From NCBI RefSeq assembly GCF_001543895.1, contig NZ_JYIJ01000018.1, forward strand, positions 372,001 through 436,000: a DNA stretch of 64,000 nucleotides, read 5' to 3'. The translations under genes were made by a program, and so were the position numbers. This document shows positions 53,021 through 61,502 of the stretch, one piece after another (position 1 is the first letter of the stretch; each line of letters opens with the position of its first letter). Source of the DNA: Carbonactinospora thermoautotrophica (GTDB lineage: Bacteria; Actinomycetota; Actinomycetes; Streptomycetales; Carbonactinosporaceae). The notes beneath the pieces are model-generated. The model did no database searches. It was not told the DNA's origin and saw nothing but the letters and a program-made list of their open reading frames with translations.

Positions 53021-54811
53021 TCAGGAGTACAAGGCGGAGATCTCCGCGGCGTACTGCTTGGTCACGACGTTGCGCTTGAGCTTGAGGGACGGGGTGAGCT
53101 CGCCGCCCTCCTGGGTGAAGTCGTGCGGGAGGATGCGGAACTTCTTGATCGCCTCGGCGCGGGAGACGGCCTTGTTGCCCTCGTCGATGGCCTCCTGGAC
53201 GGTGGCGATCAGGTCGGGGTCGTCGATGAGGTCGGCGACCGTGGCGTCGGCGGGCTTGCCGTGCTGGGCCTTCCAGGCGGGGAGCATCTCCTCGTCGATG
53301 GTGACGAGCGCGGCGATGTACGGCTGGCCGTCGCCGACCACCATGCACTGGCTGATCAGCGGGTGGGCGCGGACACGGTCCTCCAGGACGGCCGGGGCGA
53401 CGTTCTTGCCGCCGGCGGTGACCAGGATCTCCTTCTTGCGGCCGGTGATCCGCAGGTACCCGTCGGCGTCCAGCTCGCCGATGTCGCCGGTGTGGAACCA
53501 GCCTTCGTCGTCGATGGCCTCCTTGGTGGCCTGCTCGTTGTGCCAGTAGCCGCGGAACACGATGCCGCCCTTGACGAGGATCTCGCCGTCCTCGGCGATG
53601 CGGACGGCCACGCCGGGCAGCGGGCGGCCGACGGTGCCGATCTTGACCGCGTTGGGCGAGTTGACGCACACGGCCGCGGTGGTCTCCGTCAGCCCGTACC
53701 CCTCGAGCACGTTGAGGCCGATGCCGCGGAAGAAGTGGCCCAGCCGCTCGCCGAGCGGGGCACCGCCGGAGATCGCCCAGCGGGCCTGGCCGCCCAGGGC
53801 GGCGCGCAGCTTGCCGTACACGAGCCGGTCGAACATCGCGTGCTTCAGCCGGAGCCCCAGGCCCGGGCCGCCGCGGTCCAGCGCCTCGCTGTACGCGATC
53901 GCGGTGGCCGCCGCGGCGTCGAAGATCTTGCCCTTGCCCGCGGCGTGGGCCTTCTGGCTGGCCGAGTTGTACACCTTCTCGAACACGCGCGGTACCGACA
54001 GGATGAACGTCGGCTTGTACTCGCCCAGGTACTCGACCACCTTCTTGGTGTCGCTGGCGTGCGCCAGCTTGGCCCGGGCCATCACGCAGCCGATCTCGAT
54101 GATCCGCGCGAACACGTGCGCGAGCGGCAGGAACAGCAGGGTCGAGGCGTCCTCCTCCTGGAAGACGCTCTTGAGCAGCGCGACCGCCTGGCCCAGCTCG
54201 AACAGGAAGTTGCTGTGGGTCAGCTCGCAGCCCTTCGGGCGGCCGGTCGTGCCCGAGGTGTAGATGATCGTGGCCAGCGAGTCCGGCGTCAGCGTGGCGC
54301 GCCGCTGCTCGATTTCAGCGTCGGGCACGTCGCGTCCGGCCGTGACCAGCACGTCCACCGCGCCTTCGTCGATCTGCCAGACCCGCTCCACGCCCGGCAC
54401 CTGGGCGCGTATCTGCTGGAAGGCGGCGAGGTGGTCGGCGGTCTCCACGATCACGGCGGTCGCGCCGGAGTCGGCGAGGATCCACTCGATCTGCTCAGGC
54501 GAGGAGGTCTCGTAGATGGGCACCACGACGCCGCCGGCGGACCAGATCGCGAAGTCGAACAGCGTCCACTCGTACCGGGTACGGGACAACAACCCGACCC
54601 GGTCGCCCGGCTTGACGCCGGTGGCGACCAGTCCTTTGGCGACAGCCGTCACCTCGGCGAGGAAGTCCCGCGCGGTGACGTCTTGCCAACGGTCGTCGAC
54701 CCGTCGGGCGAACACCGCCTGGTCAGGTGCCTCGGCCGCGTTGGTCACGATCAGGTCGGTGAGGTTGCCGGTCGGGGCCTCGACCATCGGCGGAACGCTG
54801 TACTCGCGCAC
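53021..54811 (-). CDS. Long-chain fatty acid--CoA ligase (FadD15-like)
   Basis: 596 residues from GTG 54811. AMP-forming acyl-CoA synthetase: IIYTSGTTGRPKGCELTHSN (P-loop), LEGYGLTETTAAVCVN, GWFHTGDIGELDADGYLRITGRKKE, NVAPAVLEDRVR and the catalytic Lys in SLKLKRNVVTKQY at the end. It activates fatty acids for breakdown or lipid synthesis. Divergent from the SRPBCC gene; an inverted repeat in the shared region may control it. Confidence 0.95.
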   Translation of the reverse strand: MREYSVPPMVEAPTGNLTDLIVTNAAEAPDQAVFARRVDDRWQDVTARDFLAEVTAVAKGLVATGVKPGDRVGLLSRTRYEWTLFDFAIWSAGGVVVPIYETSSPEQIEWILADSGATAVIVETADHLAAFQQIRAQVPGVERVWQIDEGAVDVLVTAGRDVPDAEIEQRRATLTPDSLATIIYTSGTTGRPKGCELTHSNFLFELGQAVALLKSVFQEEDASTLLFLPLAHVFARIIEIGCVMARAKLAHASDTKKVVEYLGEYKPTFILSVPRVFEKVYNSASQKAHAAGKGKIFDAAAATAIAYSEALDRGGPGLGLRLKHAMFDRLVYGKLRAALGGQARWAISGGAPLGERLGHFFRGIGLNVLEGYGLTETTAAVCVNSPNAVKIGTVGRPLPGVAVRIAEDGEILVKGGIVFRGYWHNEQATKEAIDDEGWFHTGDIGELDADGYLRITGRKKEILVTAGGKNVAPAVLEDRVRAHPLISQCMVVGDGQPYIAALVTIDEEMLPAWKAQHGKPADATVADLIDDPDLIATVQEAIDEGNKAVSRAEAIKKFRILPHDFTQEGGELTPSLKLKRNVVTKQYAAEISALYS

Positions 54812-54897
54812 GGAAGGCTCCTCACAGTCCCGGGCTCGTAATTCTTCCTGGCCGTCCGCAGACGGACGCGAAGTGCGTTGCCCAGACGTTACTGTTT

Positions 54898-54913
54898 CCT
54901 ACCCGCCAGTAGG
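54898..54913. promoter_or_regulatory. Palindromic operator candidate upstream of fadD
   Basis: CCTACCCGCCAGTAGG: arms CCTAC/GTAGG, six-base centre, about 87 bases before the fadD start and 45 before the divergent gene. The shape suits a TetR-type fatty-acid regulator. No regulator gene is adjacent. Confidence 0.35.
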
Positions 54914-54957
54914 TAGGGGTTCCCATAACATCTTCGCGCCTCACCAAGCGAATATTC

Positions 54958-55482
54958 ATGCCTGACACGCTTTCAACCATGCCACTGGTGGATCTGATCG
55001 ACGAGACCTTCGTAGTCGCGGACCGGGCGGTCCTGGCGCGCATCTTCTCCGATCCGGCCGCCTGGCGCGCCTGGTGGCCGGGGCTGCGCCTGGAGGTCCA
55101 CCAGGACCGCGGCCTGGAGGGTGTGCGCTGGAACGTCACCGGTGACCTGGTCGGTACCAGCGAGGTGTGGCTGGAGGAGTACGGGGACGGGGTGATCGTC
55201 CACTACTTCCTGCGCGCCGAGCCGACGGCCCGTGGCCTGGATCGGCCCCGGCGGATCCCGCCGCGCCGTGTCCCCGCCACGCGCCAGCGGCTGGCCCGCC
55301 GCTACACGCTGGTCTGGAAGCGGATCGTGAACTCCGTCAAGGACGAGGTCGAAGCCGGTCGCGAACTCGGCATGCCACGCGTGGGCGAGGTCGTGCACGG
55401 GCGGAGAAGCGAACCGTCGGCGCGACTCACCACGTGGCCGGCAGGGGTACGCGATGGCCTCCGCAGCCGCCGAGCGCGGTAG
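54958..55482 (+). CDS. SRPBCC/START-like protein
   Basis: 174 residues from ATG 54958 (ATG 54979 possible). VDLIDETFVVADRAVLARIFSD, WRAWWPGLRLEVHQD, GLEGVRWNVTGDLVGTSEVWLEEYGDGVIVHYFLRAE: a polyketide-cyclase-like helix-grip fold, then a basic C-terminal tail not usual in the family. Ligand unknown. Followed 50 bases later by a second SRPBCC gene, so the two are likely an operon. Confidence 0.87.
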   Translation: MPDTLSTMPLVDLIDETFVVADRAVLARIFSDPAAWRAWWPGLRLEVHQDRGLEGVRWNVTGDLVGTSEVWLEEYGDGVIVHYFLRAEPTARGLDRPRRIPPRRVPATRQRLARRYTLVWKRIVNSVKDEVEAGRELGMPRVGEVVHGRRSEPSARLTTWPAGVRDGLRSRRAR

Positions 55483-55532
55483 CCTTCCCATGGCCGAAGG
55501 TTGATGGCCGTGCGACCCGGAGGGGCACCCGA

Positions 55533-55967
55533 ATGGCGGAACGCACCACATCGAGTATCACGATCGAGGCGACGCGGGACAAGGTCATGGCTGTGATCGC
55601 CGATTTCGCCGCGTACCCGGAATGGACGGGCGCGGTGAAGAGCGCCGAGGTCCTCTCCACCTACCCCGACGGCCGGGCGGAGAAGGTGCACTACGTCCTG
55701 GAGGCGAGCGCCATCAAGGACGAGTACACGCTGAAGTACACCTGGGACGACGACAAGGTCGTCCGCTGGAGCCTGGTCGAGGGCCAGATGCTCAAGGCGA
55801 TGGACGGCTCGTACACGCTCGTCGACAACGGCGACGGCACCACCCACGTGACGTACGAGCTGACCGTGGACGTCAGGATCCCGATGATCGGGATGATCAG
55901 GCGCAAGGCGGAGAAGGTCATCGTCGACACCGCGCTCAAGGAGCTCAAGAAGCGCGTCGAAGGGTGA
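55533..55967 (+). CDS. SRPBCC family protein (polyketide cyclase/dehydrase-like)
   Basis: 144 residues from ATG 55533 after GGAGGGG. Full-length helix-grip protein: SSITIEATRDKVMAVIADFAAYPEW, EVLSTYPDGRAEKVHYVLE, RWSLVEGQMLKAMDGSYTL, GTTHVTYELTVDVRIPMIG, closing helix. Lipid or aromatic ligand binding is typical of the fold; the natural ligand is unknown. Part of a conserved actinobacterial row with fadD and the ArsA-type ATPase. Confidence 0.93.
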   Translation: MAERTTSSITIEATRDKVMAVIADFAAYPEWTGAVKSAEVLSTYPDGRAEKVHYVLEASAIKDEYTLKYTWDDDKVVRWSLVEGQMLKAMDGSYTLVDNGDGTTHVTYELTVDVRIPMIGMIRRKAEKVIVDTALKELKKRVEG

Positions 55968-56115
55968 AGATCGCCTGCGGGCAAACCTCCGGGCGAGTTG
56001 AAGCGTTGACAGATAGTCCGAGATAGTCCGTCAATCCTGACGGCGACGCCAGGCGGCTTCCGCCGTGTCCGGCCGGCGTGACCGTGATCCGCGAAACCCG
56101 ATCGAGGGCTCCGAC

Positions 56116-57330
56116 ATGCGTGTTCTGCTGTTCACCGGAAAGGGTGGGGTCGGCAAGACCACCGCGGCCGCCGGCACCGCGACTCTGGCCGCGCATCGCG
56201 GGATGCGCACGTTGGTGCTGTCCACGGACGCCGCCCACTCGCTGGGCGACGCGTTCGACGCGCCCGTCGGTCCCGAGCCGACCGAGGTGGACACCGACCT
56301 GTACGCGCAGCAGGTCGACACCCAGCAACGGTTCGAGCAGCACTGGGGGCAGGTGCAGGACTACCTGCTGGCGGTCCTGGACGCGGCTGGCGTGGACCGG
56401 CTGGAGGCCGAGGAGTTGACCGTGCTGCCCGGCGCCGAGGAGGTCCTCGCGCTGCTCGAGGTGCGCAACCAGGTGCGCTCCGGGCGGTGGGACCTGGTCG
56501 TCGTCGACTGCGCCCCGACTGCGGAGACGCTGCGGTTGCTCGCCCTGCCCGAGGCGCTGGCCTGGTACATGGAGCGTGTCTTCCCGATCGAGCGGCGCGT
56601 GATCCGGTCGCTGCGTCCCGTCCTGTCCCGCGTGGCCGGGGTGCCGATGCCGCAGACCCCGGTGCTCGACGCGGTCGAGCGGCTGCACGACGAACTGGCC
56701 GACGTGCGGCGGGTGCTCACCCAGCCGTACAGTTCGGTCCGGCTCGTGCTCACCCCCGAGTCGGTCGTGGTCGCCGAGGCGCGGCGTACCCTGACGTCGC
56801 TCGCGCTGTACGGGTACCGGGTGGACGCGGTGCTGGCCAACCGGGTGTTCCCGGCTGACTCCCAGGACGCCTGGCTACGCGGCTGGGCCGCCGCCCAGGC
56901 GCAGCAACTCGAGGAGATCGAACAGTGCTTCGTGCCGCTGCCGGTGTACCGCTCCCCCTACCGGGCGGCCGAGCCGGTCGGGGTGGAGGAACTCGCGGCC
57001 TTCGCGGCCGCGGCGTACGGCTCCGGTTGCCGGGTCCCGGACGACCCGTTCGCCGTGCCGGATGTGGAAGAACCGCTCAGCGTGGAGCGGTCCGGGGAGC
57101 AGTTCGTGCTGTCCCTGGCGCTGCCGCTCGCCGACAGGCGGGAGATGGACCTGGTGCGCAAGGGGGACGAGCTGGTGCTCACGGTCGGTTCGCACCGCCG
57201 TGTGCTGGCGCTGCCCGGAGCGCTGCGCCGACGTGAGATCGTGGGTGCGGAGCTGCGCGGCGGCCGGCTGCGGGTGCGGTTCGCCGCCGAGGAGATCACC
57301 TCCGACGAGAGGGTTCGGGTGTCATCATGA
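56116..57330 (+). CDS. ArsA/Get3-family ATPase with C-terminal Hsp20-like domain
   Basis: 404 residues from ATG 56116. Deviant Walker A GKGGVGKTTAAAG (with signature Lys), LSTDAAHSLGDAFD switch, VVDCAPTAETLRLL. The last 80 residues (from about 318) form an alpha-crystallin-like beta domain (DRREMDLVRKGDELVLTVG). No arsB or arsenic genes nearby. Bacterial Get3-like proteins may chaperone membrane proteins; here that is a guess. Overlaps the next gene by four bases. Confidence 0.92.
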   Translation: MRVLLFTGKGGVGKTTAAAGTATLAAHRGMRTLVLSTDAAHSLGDAFDAPVGPEPTEVDTDLYAQQVDTQQRFEQHWGQVQDYLLAVLDAAGVDRLEAEELTVLPGAEEVLALLEVRNQVRSGRWDLVVVDCAPTAETLRLLALPEALAWYMERVFPIERRVIRSLRPVLSRVAGVPMPQTPVLDAVERLHDELADVRRVLTQPYSSVRLVLTPESVVVAEARRTLTSLALYGYRVDAVLANRVFPADSQDAWLRGWAAAQAQQLEEIEQCFVPLPVYRSPYRAAEPVGVEELAAFAAAAYGSGCRVPDDPFAVPDVEEPLSVERSGEQFVLSLALPLADRREMDLVRKGDELVLTVGSHRRVLALPGALRRREIVGAELRGGRLRVRFAAEEITSDERVRVSS

Positions 57331-57644
57331 CGGAGGAGCGGATCGGGAGCGCGGCCGAGGAAGCGAGGAAGCTGCTCGACGCGCTGCAGGACTGGGTGCA
57401 ACGCAAGGTCGCGGAAGCCGGCGAGCACGTGGCCACCGGCGCGCCGGAGTGCCAGCTCTGTCCCGTCTGCCTGGTGCTGTCCCGGCTACGGCATCTCTCG
57501 CCGAGGGCGTTCGACCATTTCGCCGCCGCCTCGGCCAATCTGCTCGCCGGGTTGGCGGCGTTCGTGGAGAGCACGGGGTTCGATGGAACGCGTCACGGGC
57601 ACGGCCGCTCCGGCTTCGAGGCGCAGCGCATCGACATCGAGTGA
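57327..57644 (+). CDS. DUF5304-like small protein
   Basis: 105 residues, ATG 57327 overlapping the ATPase stop, so translationally coupled. Helical start (GSAAEEARKLLDALQDWVQRK), a Cys triad ECQLCPVC (about 41-48), LVLSRLRHLSPRAFDHFAAA and a hydrophobic helix. Three close Cys may bind metal. It is the usual partner of the ArsA-type gene in actinomycetes. Function unknown. Confidence 0.85.
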   Translation: MTEERIGSAAEEARKLLDALQDWVQRKVAEAGEHVATGAPECQLCPVCLVLSRLRHLSPRAFDHFAAASANLLAGLAAFVESTGFDGTRHGHGRSGFEAQRIDIE

Positions 57645-57680
57645 GCCGGGTAAGAGCCCGGACGCCAGACGGAGAAAAGC

Positions 57681-58634
57681 ATGGGACTCACCATCGGCGT
57701 GGACATCGGCGGTACCAAGGTGGCCGGCGGGGTCGTCGACGAGGACGGGACGATCATCGCGCAAGCCCGGCGGGACACGCCGTCCACCGACAGCAAGGCC
57801 GCCCTCGACACGATCGTCGAGGTCGTGCGCGAACTGGCCGCCGAGCATCCCGTCGACGCCGTCGGGCTGGGCGCCGCCGGTTTCATCGATGAGAAGCGCT
57901 CCACCGTCCTGTTCGCGCCCAACCTGTCCTGGCGGAACACGCCGGTCAAGGAGTACGTGCAACAGCACGTCGAGATGCCGGTCTACGTCGAGAACGACGC
58001 CAACGCGGCCGCTTGGGCCGAGTACCGCTTCGGCGCCGGCCAGGGCGAGAGCCACCTGCTGTGCATCACGCTCGGCACCGGCATCGGCGGCGGCATCGTG
58101 GTCGGCGGCCACCTGTACCGGGGGCGGTACGGCATCGCCGCCGAGTTCGGCCACATGCGGGTCGTGCCCGAGGGCATGCGCTGCGGATGCGGCAACAAGG
58201 GCTGCTGGGAGATGTACGCCAGCGGACACGCGCTCGTGCGCGAGGCCCGTCAACTGGCCGCCTCCGGTTCGCCCATGGCGGAGCGGCTCCTGGAACTGTC
58301 CGGCGGCCAGCCGGAGCGCATCACCGGCCCGATCGTCACCCAGGCCGCGCAGGAGGGCGACCCGGTTTCGATCGAGCTGTTCGAGGAGTTGGGCCACTGG
58401 CTCGGCCAAGGCCTGGCCTCGCTCGCCGCGATCATCGACCCGGGCTGCTTCGTCATCGGCGGCGGCGTGTCCGAGGCCGGCGACCTGTTGCTCAAGCCGG
58501 CCCGCGAGGCGTTCCACCGGGCGCTCACCGGCCGCGGTCACCGGCCGGAGGCGGAGATCCGGCTCGCCGCGCTCGGCAACCAGGCCGGCCTGGTCGGCGC
58601 CGCCGACCTGGCCCGCCACCCGCACCCGCACTGA
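57681..58634 (+). CDS. glk: Glucokinase (ROK family)
   Basis: 317 residues from ATG 57681. Phosphate loop VDIGGTKVAGG, catalytic Asp in VENDANAAAWAE, LGTGIGGGIVVGG, AAEFGHMRVVPEG, and the zinc motif CGCGNKGCWE (about 173-182). Phosphorylates glucose with ATP and, in Streptomyces, mediates glucose repression. Position after the DUF5304 gene fits the Streptomyces glkA locus. Confidence 0.96.
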   Translation: MGLTIGVDIGGTKVAGGVVDEDGTIIAQARRDTPSTDSKAALDTIVEVVRELAAEHPVDAVGLGAAGFIDEKRSTVLFAPNLSWRNTPVKEYVQQHVEMPVYVENDANAAAWAEYRFGAGQGESHLLCITLGTGIGGGIVVGGHLYRGRYGIAAEFGHMRVVPEGMRCGCGNKGCWEMYASGHALVREARQLAASGSPMAERLLELSGGQPERITGPIVTQAAQEGDPVSIELFEELGHWLGQGLASLAAIIDPGCFVIGGGVSEAGDLLLKPAREAFHRALTGRGHRPEAEIRLAALGNQAGLVGAADLARHPHPH

Positions 58635-58870
58635 ACCCGCCGGAAATCGTCGACCCGGTCCCTGGGCAGCCAGGTGGCGACGTTTCCCGGGGACCGGGAC
58701 CAGCGCGAGGGATGGCGCTCCGGTTCCACTCAACCAGGGCCGCTGCGACCACCCGGCTCCCGCGCGAGGACCTCACCCCGCTGACGGCCGGCGCCGCCGA
58801 GCCGGCGCAGCTCGGCCGAGGGCCGGCGACGGCGAATCAGAGGGCCTTCCGGACGATTAGGCTGATTTCG

Positions 58871-59602
58871 ATGAGACCGGCCGAGATACGGGTGCTGACC
58901 TACAACGTCCGGGCGCTGCGCGACGACAAGGCCGCCGTCGCCGGTGTGATCCGCGCATGCGCCCCGGACGTGGTCTGCGTGCAGGAGGCGCCCTGCTTGC
59001 TCCGCTGGCGACACGAGTGCGCCGAGCTCGCCCGGGAGTCCGGCCTGGTCGTCATCACCGGCGGCCGGCCAGCCAGCGGCAACCTCCTGCTCGGCAGCTG
59101 GCGCACCAAGGTGATCGCCACGCGGAACGCGCGGCTGACCCGCACCCGTGGGCTGGACCTGCACCGTTCCCAACCGCTCCTGGAGCGGCGCGGCCTGGCC
59201 ATGGCCGTCTTGAAGATCTCCGGCGTCCGGGTCGGCTTCGTCGGCCTGCACCTCGGCCTCGACGCAGGCGAACGCGCCCGGCACGTGGCGGAGGTGTTCG
59301 GGCACGTGCAGCTGCTGCGGACCGCGTACCAGACCGAACACCTCGTCCTGGCGGGCGACGTGAACGAGTTGCCGCACCAGTACTGCTGGATCCGGTTCTG
59401 CGTGCGGTTCGTCGACTGCGCGGCCGTGGCCGGGCGGGCCGACGAGCTGACCTTCCCAGCCGTCATGCCCGACCGGCGCATCGACGGGATCTTCGCCAGT
59501 CAGGGTCTCCAGGTCGTCGACTGCCGGGTCGTCGACCTGCCCGAGGTGGCCCGGGCCAGCGACCACCGGCCCGTGCTGGCCGTGCTGCGCGTACCCGCCT
59601 GA
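58871..59602 (+). CDS. Endonuclease/exonuclease/phosphatase family protein, soluble
   Basis: 243 residues from ATG 58871. EEP motifs: VLTYNVRALRDDKAAV, VVCVQEAPCLLRWR (metal Glu), FVGLHLGLDAGERARH, LAGDVNELPHQY, DGIFASQGL, ASDHRPVLAVLR. No signal sequence, unlike the 15859 gene. The substrate is unknown. About 236 bases separate it from glk; nothing else is visible there. Confidence 0.92.
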   Translation: MRPAEIRVLTYNVRALRDDKAAVAGVIRACAPDVVCVQEAPCLLRWRHECAELARESGLVVITGGRPASGNLLLGSWRTKVIATRNARLTRTRGLDLHRSQPLLERRGLAMAVLKISGVRVGFVGLHLGLDAGERARHVAEVFGHVQLLRTAYQTEHLVLAGDVNELPHQYCWIRFCVRFVDCAAVAGRADELTFPAVMPDRRIDGIFASQGLQVVDCRVVDLPEVARASDHRPVLAVLRVPA

Positions 59603-59627
59603 ACCGGCCCGGTCCGGCCGGGTGGGC

Positions 59628-60389
59628 CTACACGACCGCGCCGCCGTCCGGGTCGTCGTCGGCCGAGGGACGGTCCTTCATCCGGGCGACCAGCGTCACG
59701 AACCCGGCGACGAACGCGCCGACGCCCAGCACGAACCCGAGCGTGCCGACCTGCCAGCCGAGGATCGTCGCGATCAGCAGAAACGCCGGGCCGCCGACTA
59801 CCCCGCACCAGGCGGCCTTGGTCACCGGTTCCGCCTTCGGCAGGGGCGGCGGGGGCGGCGGCACGAAGTGCTCCTCCTCGTCGGCTCCGCGGATCTCCTC
59901 CGGCTCCGGCGGCTCGATCTCGCGGTCCCTGCGGCGCAGCAGCCGGCCGCGGTGGCGCTCCTCCGGGTCCTCGTCCTCGTCCTCGGGTTCCAGGTCCTCG
60001 GCGGCCGGCCAGCGCGGCACCGGCTCTGCGGCCTCGGCCCGGAAGTTGGCGACGATCTGTCGCCAGGCCTCCTCCTCGTCGATGTCCTCCAGGCCCGTGC
60101 GCGGCGAGTCCGCCGCGCGGGTCTCCGCCACCGGGGCGTCGGCGTTCACCAGTTGGTCCAGCACCTGCCGGGCGCGTTCGGTCGCGCGCGCGTCCACCCA
60201 CAGGCGATCCTTCGGACGGTCCGGGGGCCGGACGTCCTGGTACGGGCCGGTCTCGCCCGCGTACGGCACGGCGTACGCGGCGATGCCCTGGTCCCGCAGC
60301 AGTTCGAGCATCAGGTCGGCGACCTGCGGGTCGAGGACCGCCAGAGGCGTGTACGACTCGGCCCGTAGCCCGTTACCGCGTCCCCGCAT
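59628..60389 (-). CDS. Acidic membrane protein of unknown function
   Basis: 253 residues from ATG 60389 after GGTGAGGAG. N-terminal domain (about 10-85) looks like a DUF2007-type fold: AVLDPQVADLMLELLRDQGIAAYAVPYAG and RLWVDARATERARQVLDQL. Then a very acidic linker (DLEPEDEDEDPEERHR), a Pro run, and two C-terminal helices (FLLIATILGWQVGTLGFVLGV split). Conserved in actinomycetes; role unknown. Confidence 0.88.
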   Translation of the reverse strand: MRGRGNGLRAESYTPLAVLDPQVADLMLELLRDQGIAAYAVPYAGETGPYQDVRPPDRPKDRLWVDARATERARQVLDQLVNADAPVAETRAADSPRTGLEDIDEEEAWRQIVANFRAEAAEPVPRWPAAEDLEPEDEDEDPEERHRGRLLRRRDREIEPPEPEEIRGADEEEHFVPPPPPPLPKAEPVTKAAWCGVVGGPAFLLIATILGWQVGTLGFVLGVGAFVAGFVTLVARMKDRPSADDDPDGGAVV

Positions 60390-60743
60390 GCCTGCTCCTC
60401 ACCCGGACGACGCCGGGGCGGGTGCCCACCCGGCGGCGGGACGTCCGGCGTGGATCACAGGGGAACACGAGGGCAGCGGCCCCCGTCGGGCAGGATCACC
60501 GAGGCGCGGCTCGGTGCCGTGGTGAGTCACAGCTGCGGCTCCTTCACGCGATCGGCTCAGGCGGCATCGTCGCACGTGCGGGCGCGGTCGTACAGCGCTT
60601 GGCGCACAGCGCTTGAGCAGACTGTTATCCACCGGGCTCCGGTCCATCCCGGAATCCGGCCGAAGTCTCGCTCGAGGGCGCTGCTGGCCGGTGCCCGGCC
60701 CGGTCCCGTAATGTTCGGTTGGCACTTCAGCGGGAGGTGAGGG
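60390..60743. other. Intergenic region between divergent genes
   Basis: No credible gene. Holds a seven-bp hairpin CACCGAG/CTCGGTG at 60497-60516 and must hold the promoters of both flanking genes. Confidence 0.5.
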
Positions 60744-61481
60744 TTGCTCTACTGGTTCCTCAAGAAGATTCTTGTGGGGCCGTTGCTCCGTGTCCTCTTC
60801 CGCCCGTGGGTCGAGGGCTTGGAGAACGTGCCGACGCAGGGGCCGGCCATTCTCGCCAGCAACCACCTCTCGTTCTCGGACTCCTTCTTCCTGCCGCTCG
60901 TCGTCCCGCGGCGGATCACCTTCATCGCCAAGGCCGAGTACTTCACCGGGCGCGGGCTCAAGGGTTGGATCTCCCGGAGCTTCTTCAGCGGGGTCGGTCA
61001 GATCCCGGTGGACCGTTCCGGCGGCAAGGCGAGCGAGGCGGCGCTGCGGGCTGGGCTGAAGGTCCTCAAGCGGGGCGAGCTGTTCGGCATCTACCCGGAG
61101 GGCACCCGGTCGCCGGACGGCCGCCTGTACCGGGGGCGTACCGGCGTGGCCCGGCTGGCGCTCCAGGCCAAGGTGCCGGTGATCCCGGTCGCCATGATCG
61201 ACACGGAGAAGATCCAGCCGCCCGGCAAGGTCATTCCGAAGATCGGCCGGGTCGGCGTGCGGTTCGGCAAGCCGCTGGACTTCTCCCGGTACGAGGGCAT
61301 GGAGAACGACCGCTTCGTGCTTCGCTCGGTGACCGACGAGATCATGTACGAGCTGATGGAGCTGTCCGGCCAGGAGTACGTCGACGTGTACGCCTCCAAG
61401 GTGAAGAGCCAGCTGGCGGCCAAGAAGGCGCTGGCGGGCACGGCGGCGGGCGACGCCGAGGAGGCCCGGGCCGAGGGCTGA
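60744..61481 (+). CDS. 1-acyl-sn-glycerol-3-phosphate acyltransferase (PlsC-like)
   Basis: 245 residues from TTG 60744; GGGAGGTGAGGG just before it decides the start. Acyltransferase blocks: SNHLSFSDSFFLPL (HxxxxD), GVGQIPVDRSGG, YPEGTRSPDG, VPVIPVAMIDTE. Makes phosphatidic acid from lysophosphatidate at the membrane; a related acyl acceptor cannot be excluded. Followed by the sensor kinase 21 bases later, so probably co-transcribed. Confidence 0.94.
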   Translation: MLYWFLKKILVGPLLRVLFRPWVEGLENVPTQGPAILASNHLSFSDSFFLPLVVPRRITFIAKAEYFTGRGLKGWISRSFFSGVGQIPVDRSGGKASEAALRAGLKVLKRGELFGIYPEGTRSPDGRLYRGRTGVARLALQAKVPVIPVAMIDTEKIQPPGKVIPKIGRVGVRFGKPLDFSRYEGMENDRFVLRSVTDEIMYELMELSGQEYVDVYASKVKSQLAAKKALAGTAAGDAEEARAEG

Positions 61482-61502
61482 AGCCGGCTGCGAGGGGGCC
61501 TG

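Noticed and set aside
52073..54841. 922-codon plus-strand open frame
   Set aside because: Only its first 145 codons have sense (the pseudogene); the rest is antisense to the AraC remnant and fadD.
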